Below are positions 1 through 8,878 of a stretch of 37,957 bases of DNA, in pieces (position 1 is the stretch's first letter; every line of letters starts with the position of its first letter). The DNA is from Nitrospiraceae bacterium (GTDB lineage: Bacteria > Nitrospirota > Nitrospiria > Nitrospirales > Nitrospiraceae). Under the pieces are notes generated by a model. The model saw only the letters and a program-made list of their open reading frames with translations, was not told the origin of the DNA and made no database searches. The stretch spans positions 1-37,957 of the forward strand of contig OMJA01000079.1 of NCBI GenBank assembly GCA_900299245.1, written 5' to 3'. Made by a program: the position numbers and the translations under genes.

Positions 1-59
1 GTCTCTCGGATCAGTTGGCGGATTTGATCTTCGTCGTCAACGACTAGGACTGATGGCAT
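1..59 (-). CDS. Response regulator, N-terminal fragment (cut by window edge)
   Basis: Only the first 19 codons lie in the window. Reading leftwards from the ATG at 59-57 the protein begins MPSVLVVDDEDQIRQLIRE, a typical receiver-domain start: a hydrophobic beta-strand followed by the acidic DDED cluster that binds Mg2+ at the phosphorylation site. A Shine-Dalgarno-like GAGG sits 7 nt before the ATG. The start lies inside the 3' end of the upstream hybrid kinase (23-nt overlap, different frame), so the two are probably translationally coupled. It is likely the output partner or an extra receiver for that kinase. The effector domain cannot be seen. Confidence 0.75.
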   Translation of the reverse strand, partial: MPSVLVVDDEDQIRQLIRE

Positions 60-3000
60 CGTGTTCCTCTACAAGTTCGCGGGCCAGTTCGCGGTATCGC
101 TGCTGGGAAGACGGAGTCTCGGAGGCTGCATGGTCCAGCGTCTGTCTGATCGTGCGGGCCAAATCCTGTAACATCAGCGGCTTTAACACGTATTTTGTCG
201 TCCTCTGGTCCTGCGGGGTTTCTGAGGGAGAGGGTTGTTCCGATCCCGAACACAGAATAATCGGAAGGTCAGGACGCAGGAGGCGACACTCTCGTGCTAA
301 CGCATCGCCGCTCATATTCGGCATCGTGCGGTCGGTAATCAGAAGATCGAATCGCTGGGGGGCCATGCGAAACGCCTGTAACGCCTCTGACGCGCTCATA
401 CGAACCACGGCATAATATCCGAGTGACTCTAGCATCTCCCCTCCAAAACGGGCAAGGGATTCTTCATCGTCGACGAAGAGGACGCACTCATGTCCTTGTG
501 GAAGCGGCTCTTCCGAACCCGACGGGGTTGTGCTGGCTGCGGGAGTGGGGAGGATCGGAAGATAGACCTCGACCGTCGTGCCAACATCGATCGTGCTGTC
601 TACGAAGACTGCGCCCCCGTGGGCCGATACAATCCCGTGCACGACCGCGAGTCCCATCCCCAGGCCTTCTCCAAGCTCTTTGGTGGTGAAAAAAGGATCG
701 AAGATGCGGCTCTGGACCTCCGGAGTCATGCCGGCGCCGGTATCCCGAACCATGAGTCGCAGATAGGCGCCGGGCTCCAGGCGGGCCTGCGGGCCAAGCC
801 GGGGTTGTTGAACCTGAACTTCTTCCAGGAAAATGCTCAAGGTGCCGCCGGTCCGCTGCATGGCGCGTAAGGCGTTCTCGACCAGATTGAGGAGTAACTG
901 GTGCATCTGAGACGAGTCGGCCGAGACCGGTGGAGAGGGCACCAGGATATGCTCGTGCATTTGAATCCAGGACGGCACGAGGGGCCGCAGGAGCTTGAGC
1001 GATTCCTTGACGAGGACATGCAGCGAGAGGGGGCGTTTGAGATGGCGTCCCTGCTGACTGAATGTGAGGAGCTGGTGTACGAGATCCCGCGACTTCCGTC
1101 CGGCGACGATAACCTGGTCGAGATGCCGGCGGACTTTATGCTCCTTCGGGAGCCCTTTCAACGCCAGTTCGCTGAAGCCGAGCACGGCGGTCAGGCTGTT
1201 GTTGAATTCATGCGCGATCCCGCCGGCCAAGGTGCCGATGGCTTCCATTTTTTGCAAATGTTGTGTCTGGGCCAGAAGCTGTTCCCGTTCCTGCTCTGCG
1301 CGCTTGCGGGATGAAATATCTTCGTGGGTGATGACCAGTCCTTCCCGTGGCCCGTGGAGCGGCATGACCGTCATGGCAAACCACCGGGGCTGGTCGGTTG
1401 TCGGGCGGGCATACGCCATGGAAAAGCGGTCACGCGTCCCGGTACGAACGGCTTCGATTCCTTCGAGGGCTTCCTGCGCGCTGACATCCCCTTGCAGGAC
1501 GGCGTTCCTGCAAATGGCCAGATAGTTCTGGCCCGGCGCGATCGGCGCAGTTTCGCCCGCGGCCGTGGATGCGAATTGTCGCCACGCCTTGTTCACGGCG
1601 GTAATGTCGCCCGCGTGGTCGAGCACGGCGACTTCTGCGGTCAGCGAATCCAGCACGGCCTGATTCAACGCGTCTTTCTCACCCAGCAGGGCATTGAGCG
1701 CCTTTCGCGCGGAGATATCGACCAGAGTTGCCAGAACCTGGACGCCGGTGGAGGTGCGAAGCGGTGTCAGTCCGATTTCAACCGGAATGTCGGTGCCGTC
1801 TTTTCGCCGTGCCGGAAACTCACGGCCGGCTGCCATCGGGCGGGCGATCGGGGAAGCGAAGAAACTTCGCCGTTGATCGGTGTGGTTCGACCTGAGTGCT
1901 TCGGGCACAAGCATGTCGACCGACCGGCCGATCAGTTCTCCGTGACCGTATCCGAACATGTCCTCTAGCGCTTTATTTGCCAGCGTAATGATTCCGTCTT
2001 CTGAGGAAAGCAGAATGCCGCTCGGAGCGGATTCTACGACCATTCTGAATTGCTCCTCCCGATCGTGTGCAATCTGTTCCATCATGACATGCGGCGTCAG
2101 GTCCTGGAGGGTGCCGCTGACTCGGATGGTTCGGCCGGCCTCATCCCTGAGCACCTGTTCTCCCACAAAGCGCACGTGGCGAACGGCACCGTTCTGGTGG
2201 AGAACCCGGCATCCGATATCCATCGGGGTCCCGGACCGGAGAAATTCCGCCAGGGCTGAATCGAGACGGGCCCGATCATCCGGATGACAGGAAGAGAGGA
2301 GCAGCTCATGGCTGGGAGTGGTCGTATCCGACGGATAGCCCAAAATACGGTACAGTTCATTCGACCAGTGGGCGCGGTTCTCCGGCGGATTCCATTCCCA
2401 GCTGCCGAGATGAGCAACGGTTTCCGTTGAAGACAACTGCTGTTCAAGCCGCTGGGCCGCTGACCGGGCCTGTTGTTGCGCGGCCGGGTCCGAAAACGAA
2501 AACAGGGTCGAGGCCTTCCCCTTCCAGAGAATGGGTGAAGCGGAGACGGTGGCCGTGAGCGCTTCCCGGTGCGGCCGCCCGTCCAATCGGAGAAACCGCT
2601 CTTCGTAGCGCGTGCGAGGCTCTCCGGAACCGCGCATATACTGCAGGCGTTGGTGCGCGGCTTCCTGTCGGTCCGGGTGAATTACCGTTGCCAGCGGTTT
2701 CCCGATGAGCTGTTCGGAAGAGCCGGCTCCGAGCAGACGCAGCCCGGCCGGATTGATATAGCTGATGGTATTGGTTTCGCCGACAACCATAATAGCGTCG
2801 GTCATCAATTCCGCCAACAGATAGGACGGGTCTTGGGAGTCTTTGAGCGCGTCCTCAGCCTGCTGCTGCTGCGTGGCGTCGTGCATGACCCAGATATGTT
2901 GCGTGACCTGTCCCGCCCGATTCTTGACCGGTGAGACGGTAACATCATTCCAAAAGGGCGTTCCGTTTTTCCGGTAGTGACGGACGGTTACGCGGCAGGC

Positions 3001-3306
3001 CCGCCCGTCCTGCAACGCCAGTCCTATTTTCTCAACGGCGCTGCGATCCGTGTGGGGGCCGTGCAGCAATTGCGTGGTTTGACCGATCACGTCATCGTCG
3101 GAATAGCCGGTGAGCAGGCGAAACGCGGGATTGACGGACACGATGGGATGGCGCGGCACTGTGGCATCCGTTACCAGTACGCTGGAACCTGTTGCGGCAA
3201 TGACCCGGGATTGGAGGAACTGTTCACGGCGTTTGCGCGAGATTTGCCAAATCAGTCCGGCGAGGAGGACGAAAGTGCCGAACAGCAGCGCGGTCATGAA
3301 GTCCAA
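37..3306 (-). CDS. PAS-domain hybrid sensor histidine kinase with C-terminal receiver
   Basis: Inner-membrane sensor kinase of about 1090 residues. One N-terminal membrane helix (around TALLFGTFVLLAGLIWQI) is followed by about five PAS/PAC units, seen from repeated GYSDDDVIG/GYGHGELIG-type motifs and the DITERK-like ends typical of PAC. Next come a HisKA domain with the phospho-accepting His in GGIAHEFNNSLTAVLGF, a HATPase with N-box (NLVENALRAM), G1 (DTGAGM) and G2 (GLGMGLAVVHG), and a receiver domain with acidic pocket VDDEE and phospho-Asp in LLITDRTMP. The longest frame opens with TTG at 3342, but its GGAG is only 1-2 nt away. A TTG at 3306 has GGAGG at 5-nt spacing and an ATG at 3297 lies just inside, so I chose 3306; the start is uncertain by about 45 nt. 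The signal is unknown. It overlaps the response regulator at the window edge. Confidence 0.9.
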   Translation of the reverse strand: MDFMTALLFGTFVLLAGLIWQISRKRREQFLQSRVIAATGSSVLVTDATVPRHPIVSVNPAFRLLTGYSDDDVIGQTTQLLHGPHTDRSAVEKIGLALQDGRACRVTVRHYRKNGTPFWNDVTVSPVKNRAGQVTQHIWVMHDATQQQQAEDALKDSQDPSYLLAELMTDAIMVVGETNTISYINPAGLRLLGAGSSEQLIGKPLATVIHPDRQEAAHQRLQYMRGSGEPRTRYEERFLRLDGRPHREALTATVSASPILWKGKASTLFSFSDPAAQQQARSAAQRLEQQLSSTETVAHLGSWEWNPPENRAHWSNELYRILGYPSDTTTPSHELLLSSCHPDDRARLDSALAEFLRSGTPMDIGCRVLHQNGAVRHVRFVGEQVLRDEAGRTIRVSGTLQDLTPHVMMEQIAHDREEQFRMVVESAPSGILLSSEDGIITLANKALEDMFGYGHGELIGRSVDMLVPEALRSNHTDQRRSFFASPIARPMAAGREFPARRKDGTDIPVEIGLTPLRTSTGVQVLATLVDISARKALNALLGEKDALNQAVLDSLTAEVAVLDHAGDITAVNKAWRQFASTAAGETAPIAPGQNYLAICRNAVLQGDVSAQEALEGIEAVRTGTRDRFSMAYARPTTDQPRWFAMTVMPLHGPREGLVITHEDISSRKRAEQEREQLLAQTQHLQKMEAIGTLAGGIAHEFNNSLTAVLGFSELALKGLPKEHKVRRHLDQVIVAGRKSRDLVHQLLTFSQQGRHLKRPLSLHVLVKESLKLLRPLVPSWIQMHEHILVPSPPVSADSSQMHQLLLNLVENALRAMQRTGGTLSIFLEEVQVQQPRLGPQARLEPGAYLRLMVRDTGAGMTPEVQSRIFDPFFTTKELGEGLGMGLAVVHGIVSAHGGAVFVDSTIDVGTTVEVYLPILPTPAASTTPSGSEEPLPQGHECVLFVDDEESLARFGGEMLESLGYYAVVRMSASEALQAFRMAPQRFDLLITDRTMPNMSGDALARECRLLRPDLPIILCSGSEQPSPSETPQDQRTTKYVLKPLMLQDLARTIRQTLDHAASETPSSQQRYRELARELVEEHDAISPSR

Positions 3307-3386
3307 CGGTTCCTCCAGGGAAAAGTCAGAATGCCGACTCAATCTCCATGTCGTTCCAAAAGAGGTCGGAGCTATTGCTCGATTTG

Positions 3387-3403
3387 TCGAGAGTGTCTCT
3401 CGA
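3387..3403. promoter_or_regulatory. Perfect 7-bp inverted repeat in kinase leader
   Basis: TCGAGAG-TGT-CTCTCGA is a perfect 7-bp inverted repeat with a 3-nt centre, lying between the LuxR-type regulator gene and the hybrid kinase start. No T-run follows on either strand, so an operator or leader hairpin is more likely than a terminator. The function is inferred. Confidence 0.3.
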
Positions 3404-3484
3404 AGATAAAGTCTGACTCTGATAAAGGCCGATGCGTTTTCCGGCTAGGTCCGGTTCGGCAGACGTCAGAATAGAGGACGGAGC

Positions 3485-3509
3485 ACGATGTAACATCGTA
3501 CAGACTATA
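3485..3509 (-). promoter_or_regulatory. Possible -10 box with overlapping palindrome, hybrid kinase
   Basis: On the minus strand a TATAGT box (3509-3504) is followed directly by the palindrome ACGATG-TTA-CATCGT (3499-3485), which would cover the transcription start. I see no convincing -35 box, as expected for an activator-dependent or weak promoter. The 252-nt gap at 3343-3594 holds nothing else I can identify apart from the inverted repeat at 3387-3403. Confidence 0.3.
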
Positions 3510-3594
3510 AAGAATCCCGCGTAAAACTCCTAGATGGGGATGCGTGTTAGGAAAGAAATTGTGGATCTACCCGGCTAGGGCCGTCCGACTCCAG

Positions 3595-4251
3595 TTATTG
3601 CTTCCTTTTTGCGAAAAATGCGGCGGCTTGGGCACGCCGCGTGACGCGCAATTTCTGGAACACGTTCGCCAGATAATTTTTTACTGTCTTGTCGCTCAGG
3701 TTCAGGGCCGTGGCAATTTCTTTATTGGTTTGTCCTTCCGCAACGAGGGCGAGCACGCGTTCTTCTTGCGGGGAAAGGGGGTCGGTTCCCGGGAGCGCGG
3801 ATCCGCTGCTGATTCCGCGCAGCCATTGCAGGGCCCGTTCCGTGACGCTCGGGTCCAGAATCGAATGCCCTTCCGCCACCGCATGGACGGCGCGGAGCAA
3901 TGCGGCGGAGTCGATTTCTTTCAGCACATATCCATGCGCGCCGGCCAGTACCGCGGCGAGCACGGAGTCGTCATCCGCGTAGGAGGTCAGAAAGATCACA
4001 CGGATCTGAGGAGCGGTCGCGAGAATTTCGCGGCAGGCATCCACGCCGGATCCGTCCGGGAGCCGCACGTCCATGAGAATCACGTCCGGCTTCAGCCGTG
4101 CCGCATCCCGGACCGCCTCGGCGACGGTTGAGGATTCTCCGACGACCGTGACGTGGTCGTGCTGGGTGAGGACGGTGCGGAGCCCGACCCGGACGACCTC
4201 GTGATCATCGACGAGCAGCAGTCGAACCGTGCGCGCTTTCACTTTCGGCAT
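3595..4251 (-). CDS. NarL/LuxR-family two-component response regulator
   Basis: A 218-residue cytoplasmic DNA-binding regulator. The receiver domain (about residues 8-125) has the acidic pair in LLLVDDHEVVRVGL, phospho-Asp in VILMDVRLPDGSG, conserved T/S in VIFLTSYAD and K in GYVLKEID. A C-terminal LuxR-type helix-turn-helix (about 150-212) reads LSPQEERVLALVAEG then NKEIATALNLSDKTVKNY. The reading frame extends upstream to 4416, but the ATG at 4251 is right: GAAGGAG lies 7 nt before it and receiver homology begins there. The start overlaps the preceding kinase by 47 nt, so kinase and regulator form a coupled two-component pair. Targets are unknown. Confidence 0.95.
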   Translation of the reverse strand: MPKVKARTVRLLLVDDHEVVRVGLRTVLTQHDHVTVVGESSTVAEAVRDAARLKPDVILMDVRLPDGSGVDACREILATAPQIRVIFLTSYADDDSVLAAVLAGAHGYVLKEIDSAALLRAVHAVAEGHSILDPSVTERALQWLRGISSGSALPGTDPLSPQEERVLALVAEGQTNKEIATALNLSDKTVKNYLANVFQKLRVTRRAQAAAFFAKRKQ

Positions 4252-7200
4252 GGCTATTCTCCTTCGGTAAATCGATGGTGATGCGGGTTCCGCGTTGCGG
4301 AACGGATTTGATGGCGAACCGTCCGCCGACTTTCCTGGCCCGTGCGGCCATGTTTGTGAGCCCGTGTCCCACTCCGCGCATACCGGTTGGATCGAACCCG
4401 ATTCCATTGTCGACAATGGACAGGCGCAGAGATCTGGACAGCGGTTTCAACGTGACGGTGGCTTTGGTGGCCTGGGCGTGGCGGAGGCTGTTGCTGAGGG
4501 CTTCGCGGACGATGTTCAGCAGGTGAAGGGCTTGCTCGGTCGAAATGCGGCCCGCAGCCGTTTCGTCGACTGAGACAGTACAACGGAGGGGGTGCGTGGC
4601 TGCCAGCGTCGTCACCATCTCCTGCAACGCGGCCGGGAACGTGCTCCCTTGGAGCACCTGTGATTCCAGCCCCGCGATAAAATTCCGGACCTCGCTCATG
4701 ACGTGGTTGAGCTGCCCGATCGCTTCCGACATCGTGGCGACGGCTTTCTTGTAGTGCCGCTGGGTCATGAGGGGTTTGCAGGCTTCAAGGCCGAGTCCGA
4801 CCGCATAGAGAGACTGTAAGATTCCGTCGTGGAGATCCTGGCTGATGCGCTCGCGCTCATTGATCGCGGCGCGGAGGTCCCGTTCCCGCTGGCGCAGGGC
4901 TTCCTCCATTCGTTTGCGCTCGGTGATGTCGGTGGCTGCTCCGAGCACCATGATTGCGCGACCGGATTCGTCAAGGATGGGCCGCTTGACTGTCTGCAGC
5001 CACCGGACGGTTCCGGCGGCATCGGTGATGCGTTCCTCGGGGATAAACTGGTCCTGCAGACGCTCCATGACATCCCGGTCGTTGCGGAGGAAGCATGCGA
5101 CTTCTTCGGCATTCTTATTGAGGTCGGCGTCGGTCTTCCCGATCAAATCGTCCACCGTCGTGCCGTAGGCCTCGGCCACGGCTTTGTTCACGAGGGTAAA
5201 TCGTCCGTCGCGATCTTTCGCGAAGATGAAATTCGGGTCGGTGTCGATGATTTGCCGGATGAAGGCATGGGATCGCTGGAGATTTTCTTCCGCCCGCTTG
5301 CGCTCGGTGATATCGCGGATGAAGGCGCTGAAGGTGGGGCGTCCCCCGATCTGCGTCGAGGCAATCGCAAACTCGACGGGGAACTCATGCCCGTTCCGGT
5401 GGAGGGCGGAAAACTCAAACCGGCGGCGCACGGCGGATCCGTCCCCCTTCTGCAGTATGCGGTTTAAGCCGTGGGTATGGGCCTGGCGGTAGCGGGCGGG
5501 GATAATGGTTTCGTCCAACGGCAGCCCCAACACGTCCTGAGCGGAATAGCCGAACATCGCCTCGGCCTGGGCATTCCAGCCGATGATGCCGCCGTGCTCG
5601 TCGATGGAGACGACGGCGTCCAGCACGCTTTCCAGAATCGATCGATTGCGGGCTTCGCTTTCCCGGAGCGCTTGCTCCGCTCCCATGCGCACGGTGATGT
5701 CGGTCATGGTACCGACCATCAGCAAGAGACCGTCGTCGGGATGGGTGAGCCGGGCCTGGTTTTCGATCCAGCGGTAGGAGCCGTCCCGATGACGGAGGCG
5801 CGTGACGAAGGAATGAGCGCCTGTGCGCAGGAGCGCGGGAAGACTCCGCGTCATGAGTTCCGCGAGATCCTCCGGATGCATCAAGCTATCCCACAACTCC
5901 GGACGTCCGATGATATCGCTACTGGTGTAGCCCAGCAGCTGATAGATGTTGGGGGTGATGAAGGTATGGGGCCATCCGTCCCCTACTTGGCGTGTGTAGA
6001 CGACGGCCGGATTGTTTTCCAGAATGTCGGATAGTTGTGTTCGGGACCGGCGGAGGGCCTCCTCCATCCGCTTCCGGTCGGTGATATCCCGCACGGCGCT
6101 GAGCATGACCGGTTCGCCGTGGGACACGAAGGCTGAAGTTTTCACGTCGACCGGGAAGCGGGTTCCGTCTTTCCGGATATCGAGGCACTCTGTGTGGATG
6201 CTGAGACCCTGCTCCACGGCTTCAATAGCCGCGGTGAGATGCGGGAATGATTGCGGGTCGATCATTTTTTCGACGGGCAGGCCGGTGAACTCGTCCCGGG
6301 TGTAGCCATAGGTGAGGCAGGCAGCGGGGTTGGCATCGCGAATGACGCCGTCGAAGCTTACGACGAACAACGGATCCGGCATGGTATCGAAAATGACCCG
6401 ATACCGCCGCTCGCTCTCCGCCAGCGCTTCGTCGATCCGTTTCCGCTCGGTGATGTCGAGGACTGTTCCGGACATTTGGATCGGGTGGCCGGACTGGTCG
6501 CGGGCGATGGTTCCGCGGCAGTGGATCGTGCGGATTTCTCCGGTGGGACGGACGATCCGGCATTCCACATCGTAGGGAGCGTTGCCGAGCAAGGCGTCGT
6601 TCATGGCGGCGAGTACCCGGTCATGATCGTCTGGCAGGAGAGCGGTCAGGAATGTATTGGGCGAGACCGAGATCGCTTGCGGCGCATGGCCGAATATTCG
6701 GAACTGCTCGTCGGACCACGCCATCTCGTTCGAGAGGAGATCCCATTCGCAGCTGCCCAGGTGAGCGATGGCCTGGGATTCAAGCAAATGCCGTCGCTGC
6801 TGTGTCAGTTCCAGCTGGGCCTGTTTTTGTTCCGAGACATCCCGTCCGATTCCGGTGATGCCGATGATCGTGCCGGCCGCATCTTTGAGGGTTGCACCGG
6901 TCCAATGGTACGGGATGGTGCGGCCGGTTTTTGTGAGCAGGTGGCCGTCGAGTTCCGCATACCCTTCCGTGAACGCCCGCTGAATTGCCGCGGCGGTCTG
7001 CGTCTGTTCTTCCACGGGCACGAAGGCCAGCGCGGACATGTTCAACAGTGATGCCGGCTCATATTCCGTCACCAGGGCGAGGCGGCTGTTCCACCGTATC
7101 AGATTGCCGTTGGTGTCGAGCGTGAACATGATGTCGGGAACGGTCTCCATGATGTTCTGGAGATCCGCGAGCGCCTGATGCCGTTCCCGCTCGATGCGGA

Positions 7201-8182
7201 TTCGCTCGGTGATATCCCGGATGATGCCGCAGGTGTAGCCGTTCCCCTCATGCTCGAGATACGTGACGGAGACTTCGATGGGAAACTCGGTGCCGTCCTT
7301 GCGCCGGTGAACGGATTCGTACGTGGCCGCTCCGCCCTGTTTGATCGTATCGAGCCGGGATTGAAAGCGTTCCGAGTCATGATAGGGGGCGATATCGTTG
7401 ATGCGGAGATCAAGGAGTTCCTCTTGCGAATAACCCAGTGACCGGCAGACGGCATCGTTGGCATAGATGAATCGTCCGGAGTCGTCGGCCCAGAGGACCC
7501 CGTCCACCGCACGATCCATTGCGAATTGTGTGAAGCGCAACCGGCGCTCGGCCTCGCGCTGCGCCTGTTCGGCCCGTTGCCGTTGAAGCTCGGCGCCGGC
7601 CCGTGTCGCGAAGACCGCCAGGAGAGAGTGCAGCCAGTCGGTATGTCGCAGCCGCTTCGTGTCCATGACCGCGAGCAGTCCGATGATCGTTCCATCTTTG
7701 GTCCGTATGGGGACGCCGCAATAACTGTCGACACCCATCTCCCTCAATTGTGTGAACCGGGGAAATCTCTGCTGGACGTGGTGATCAAAGCAGGCGAAGG
7801 GTCGGGTCAGTGCGGTTTCGCAAGGGGTCTGTGCGAGGGGATACTCGAAGTTGGCTCCGGTGATTCCGCCGGCGGAGACGGCAATGGTCCGGATGGTTTG
7901 CGGACGCTCGTGGGTTACCTCGCCGATGATGGCGTATCGCACTTGCAGGGTTGCGGTCAGGTGGTTGACCAGGGAGGCCAGAAAGTTGTCGCTGGTTTCC
8001 GCGGCTGTTCCTTCGATGATCGCGCGAAGCAGGACGGCCTGTTCCCGTAAGTCTTGCAGTTCACGGTCACGCTGCGTGGTCTGCTCCCGCAAGGTGCGAT
8101 CCCGTTCAGCGAGCTCCCGCGCCACGTCGGCGAGTTGTGTTCGCAGCGATTCCAGTTCGGGCAGTTGTCCCGTCCCACTCAT
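4205..8182 (-). CDS. GAF/multi-PAS sensor histidine kinase, NarX/DegS type
   Basis: A 1325-residue kinase with no obvious membrane segment, so probably cytoplasmic. Order: a short coiled-coil start, a GAF domain (about 50-205, CGVPIRTKDGTIIGLLAVMD), seven PAS/PAC units in series (about 215-1080), then a HisKA_3 domain with the phospho-accepting His in RISQDLHDGILQSLYAVG and a HATPase with N-box REALSNSLRHA and G-box VDNGIGFD. The HisKA_3 type fits the LuxR-type regulator encoded immediately downstream, which it overlaps by 47 nt. The ATG at 8182 has AAGGAG 8-9 nt upstream. One PAS has the WSDEQFRIFGH form of the PAS_3 family. Seven PAS domains suggest several ligands or a redox/energy input; the ligand is unknown. 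Confidence 0.95.
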   Translation of the reverse strand: MSGTGQLPELESLRTQLADVARELAERDRTLREQTTQRDRELQDLREQAVLLRAIIEGTAAETSDNFLASLVNHLTATLQVRYAIIGEVTHERPQTIRTIAVSAGGITGANFEYPLAQTPCETALTRPFACFDHHVQQRFPRFTQLREMGVDSYCGVPIRTKDGTIIGLLAVMDTKRLRHTDWLHSLLAVFATRAGAELQRQRAEQAQREAERRLRFTQFAMDRAVDGVLWADDSGRFIYANDAVCRSLGYSQEELLDLRINDIAPYHDSERFQSRLDTIKQGGAATYESVHRRKDGTEFPIEVSVTYLEHEGNGYTCGIIRDITERIRIERERHQALADLQNIMETVPDIMFTLDTNGNLIRWNSRLALVTEYEPASLLNMSALAFVPVEEQTQTAAAIQRAFTEGYAELDGHLLTKTGRTIPYHWTGATLKDAAGTIIGITGIGRDVSEQKQAQLELTQQRRHLLESQAIAHLGSCEWDLLSNEMAWSDEQFRIFGHAPQAISVSPNTFLTALLPDDHDRVLAAMNDALLGNAPYDVECRIVRPTGEIRTIHCRGTIARDQSGHPIQMSGTVLDITERKRIDEALAESERRYRVIFDTMPDPLFVVSFDGVIRDANPAACLTYGYTRDEFTGLPVEKMIDPQSFPHLTAAIEAVEQGLSIHTECLDIRKDGTRFPVDVKTSAFVSHGEPVMLSAVRDITDRKRMEEALRRSRTQLSDILENNPAVVYTRQVGDGWPHTFITPNIYQLLGYTSSDIIGRPELWDSLMHPEDLAELMTRSLPALLRTGAHSFVTRLRHRDGSYRWIENQARLTHPDDGLLLMVGTMTDITVRMGAEQALRESEARNRSILESVLDAVVSIDEHGGIIGWNAQAEAMFGYSAQDVLGLPLDETIIPARYRQAHTHGLNRILQKGDGSAVRRRFEFSALHRNGHEFPVEFAIASTQIGGRPTFSAFIRDITERKRAEENLQRSHAFIRQIIDTDPNFIFAKDRDGRFTLVNKAVAEAYGTTVDDLIGKTDADLNKNAEEVACFLRNDRDVMERLQDQFIPEERITDAAGTVRWLQTVKRPILDESGRAIMVLGAATDITERKRMEEALRQRERDLRAAINERERISQDLHDGILQSLYAVGLGLEACKPLMTQRHYKKAVATMSEAIGQLNHVMSEVRNFIAGLESQVLQGSTFPAALQEMVTTLAATHPLRCTVSVDETAAGRISTEQALHLLNIVREALSNSLRHAQATKATVTLKPLSRSLRLSIVDNGIGFDPTGMRGVGHGLTNMAARARKVGGRFAIKSVPQRGTRITIDLPKENSHAESESAHGSTAARR

Positions 8183-8549
8183 AGCGCGGCTCCTTGCCAG
8201 ATGATGTCTCGGGATTCAGTTCGACCGTTGCGTGGACAGAGAGAGCGATCGGGCGATCGGTACGCGGTGCAGTTCACGGTTGCACCATCGCGGGGTGGAG
8301 TAACCGATTTGCGATCAATCGAGGCGATGGCCTGGAGGTAGAAGAATTGTGACACGTCCAGAGAGACAGGTGCAGATCGGGCGGCGGGGACTTCATCGCA
8401 CACTCCCCCATGGATCATTCTGGACCGTGACGCTGGGACACGGTAGTGTCCTATGGACCGCTATCAAATGTCTAGATCGAATTGGCCCGCGAAGGATTGT
8501 CGGGCTGACGCGCAGGGAGGACAGGTGCGGCTGGTCGGAAGAAAAAGGT
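8183..8549. other. Intergenic, no supported gene
   Basis: This 367-nt stretch lies between the seven-PAS kinase and tRNA-Leu. It contains a perfect 6-bp hairpin GGACAC-GGTA-GTGTCC (8436-8451) and a looser GGTGCA...TGCACC inverted repeat near 8266-8286. Just downstream of the tRNA on its strand there is a run of five T (near 8542-8546) that may help end its transcript. I found no convincing promoter for the kinase. Confidence 0.4.
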
Positions 8550-8633
8550 TGGTGCCGAAGGCGGGACTTGAACCCGCACGGCTTGCGCCACACGCCCCTC
8601 AAACGTGCGTGTCTGCCATTTCACCACTTCGGC
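8550..8633 (-). tRNA. tRNA-Leu (anticodon GAG)
   Basis: An 84-nt class II tRNA with encoded CCA. The acceptor GCCGAAG pairs perfectly with CTTCGGC; the discriminator is A followed by CCA. The D-stem is GTG/CAC, and the anticodon stem CACGT/GCGTG encloses loop TTGAGGG, giving anticodon GAG (reads CUC/CUU). The long variable arm folds as GGC-GCAA-GCC, and the T-arm is GCGGG-TTCAAGT-CCCGC. The long variable arm and anticodon identify it as leucine. Its 5' end is only 5 nt from the palindromic element at 8639-8761. Confidence 0.97.
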
Positions 8634-8638
8634 TACCG

Positions 8639-8761
8639 GCAGGAGCTTGAAAAACTCCCGCAACTGCGTTCTCGCATCGCTCACCCCCTCAACGTACTCA
8701 ACAGTACGCCTCGGGCGTTCGCTTGCTGCGGCCTCGTTGCAGGACTTTTTGAAGCTCCTGC
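8639..8761. repeat. 123-bp near-palindromic element (REP/MITE-like)
   Basis: The terminal arms (8639-8664 and 8736-8761, starting GCAGGAGCTT) are inverted repeats matching at 23 of 26 positions. The exact centre (8700/8701) is a second perfect inverted repeat, CGTACT-CAAC-AGTACG (8693-8708). The whole unit is therefore one concentric imperfect palindrome able to fold into a long hairpin. It has no coding capacity of its own. From memory, similar dispersed palindromes occur in Nitrospira genomes; I could not check this. It sits inside the leader of tRNA-Leu(GAG). Confidence 0.7.
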
Positions 8762-8848
8762 ATCTCGGTCACGGAATAGACCGTCACTCGGGTTTCGTAT
8801 CTGCGTGGGACGCTTCACGAACGACGGGCAACGGCTTGAGGGAGGCGC

Positions 8849-8878
8849 ATTATAGAAGGCGGGCAAAATTCTTGTCAA
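8849..8878 (-). promoter_or_regulatory. Sigma-70 promoter for tRNA-Leu(GAG)
   Basis: On the minus strand a perfect TTGACA (8878-8873) and a perfect TATAAT (8854-8849) are separated by 18 nt. Transcription should start near 8842, giving a leader of about 200 nt that includes the palindromic element before the mature tRNA. The -35 box overlaps the -35 box of the divergent promoter for the HAD gene. Confidence 0.75.

Noticed and set aside
8179-8418. 79-codon minus-strand frame ending in an ATGA overlap with the seven-PAS kinase
   Set aside because: The overlap is attractive, but there is no ribosome binding site at its ATG, no recognisable motif, and the composition looks non-coding. The kinase has its own good Shine-Dalgarno.
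8349-8855. Plus-strand frames crossing tRNA-Leu(GAG) and the palindrome
   Set aside because: They read through a tRNA gene in antisense and through a structured repeat, so they are not genes.
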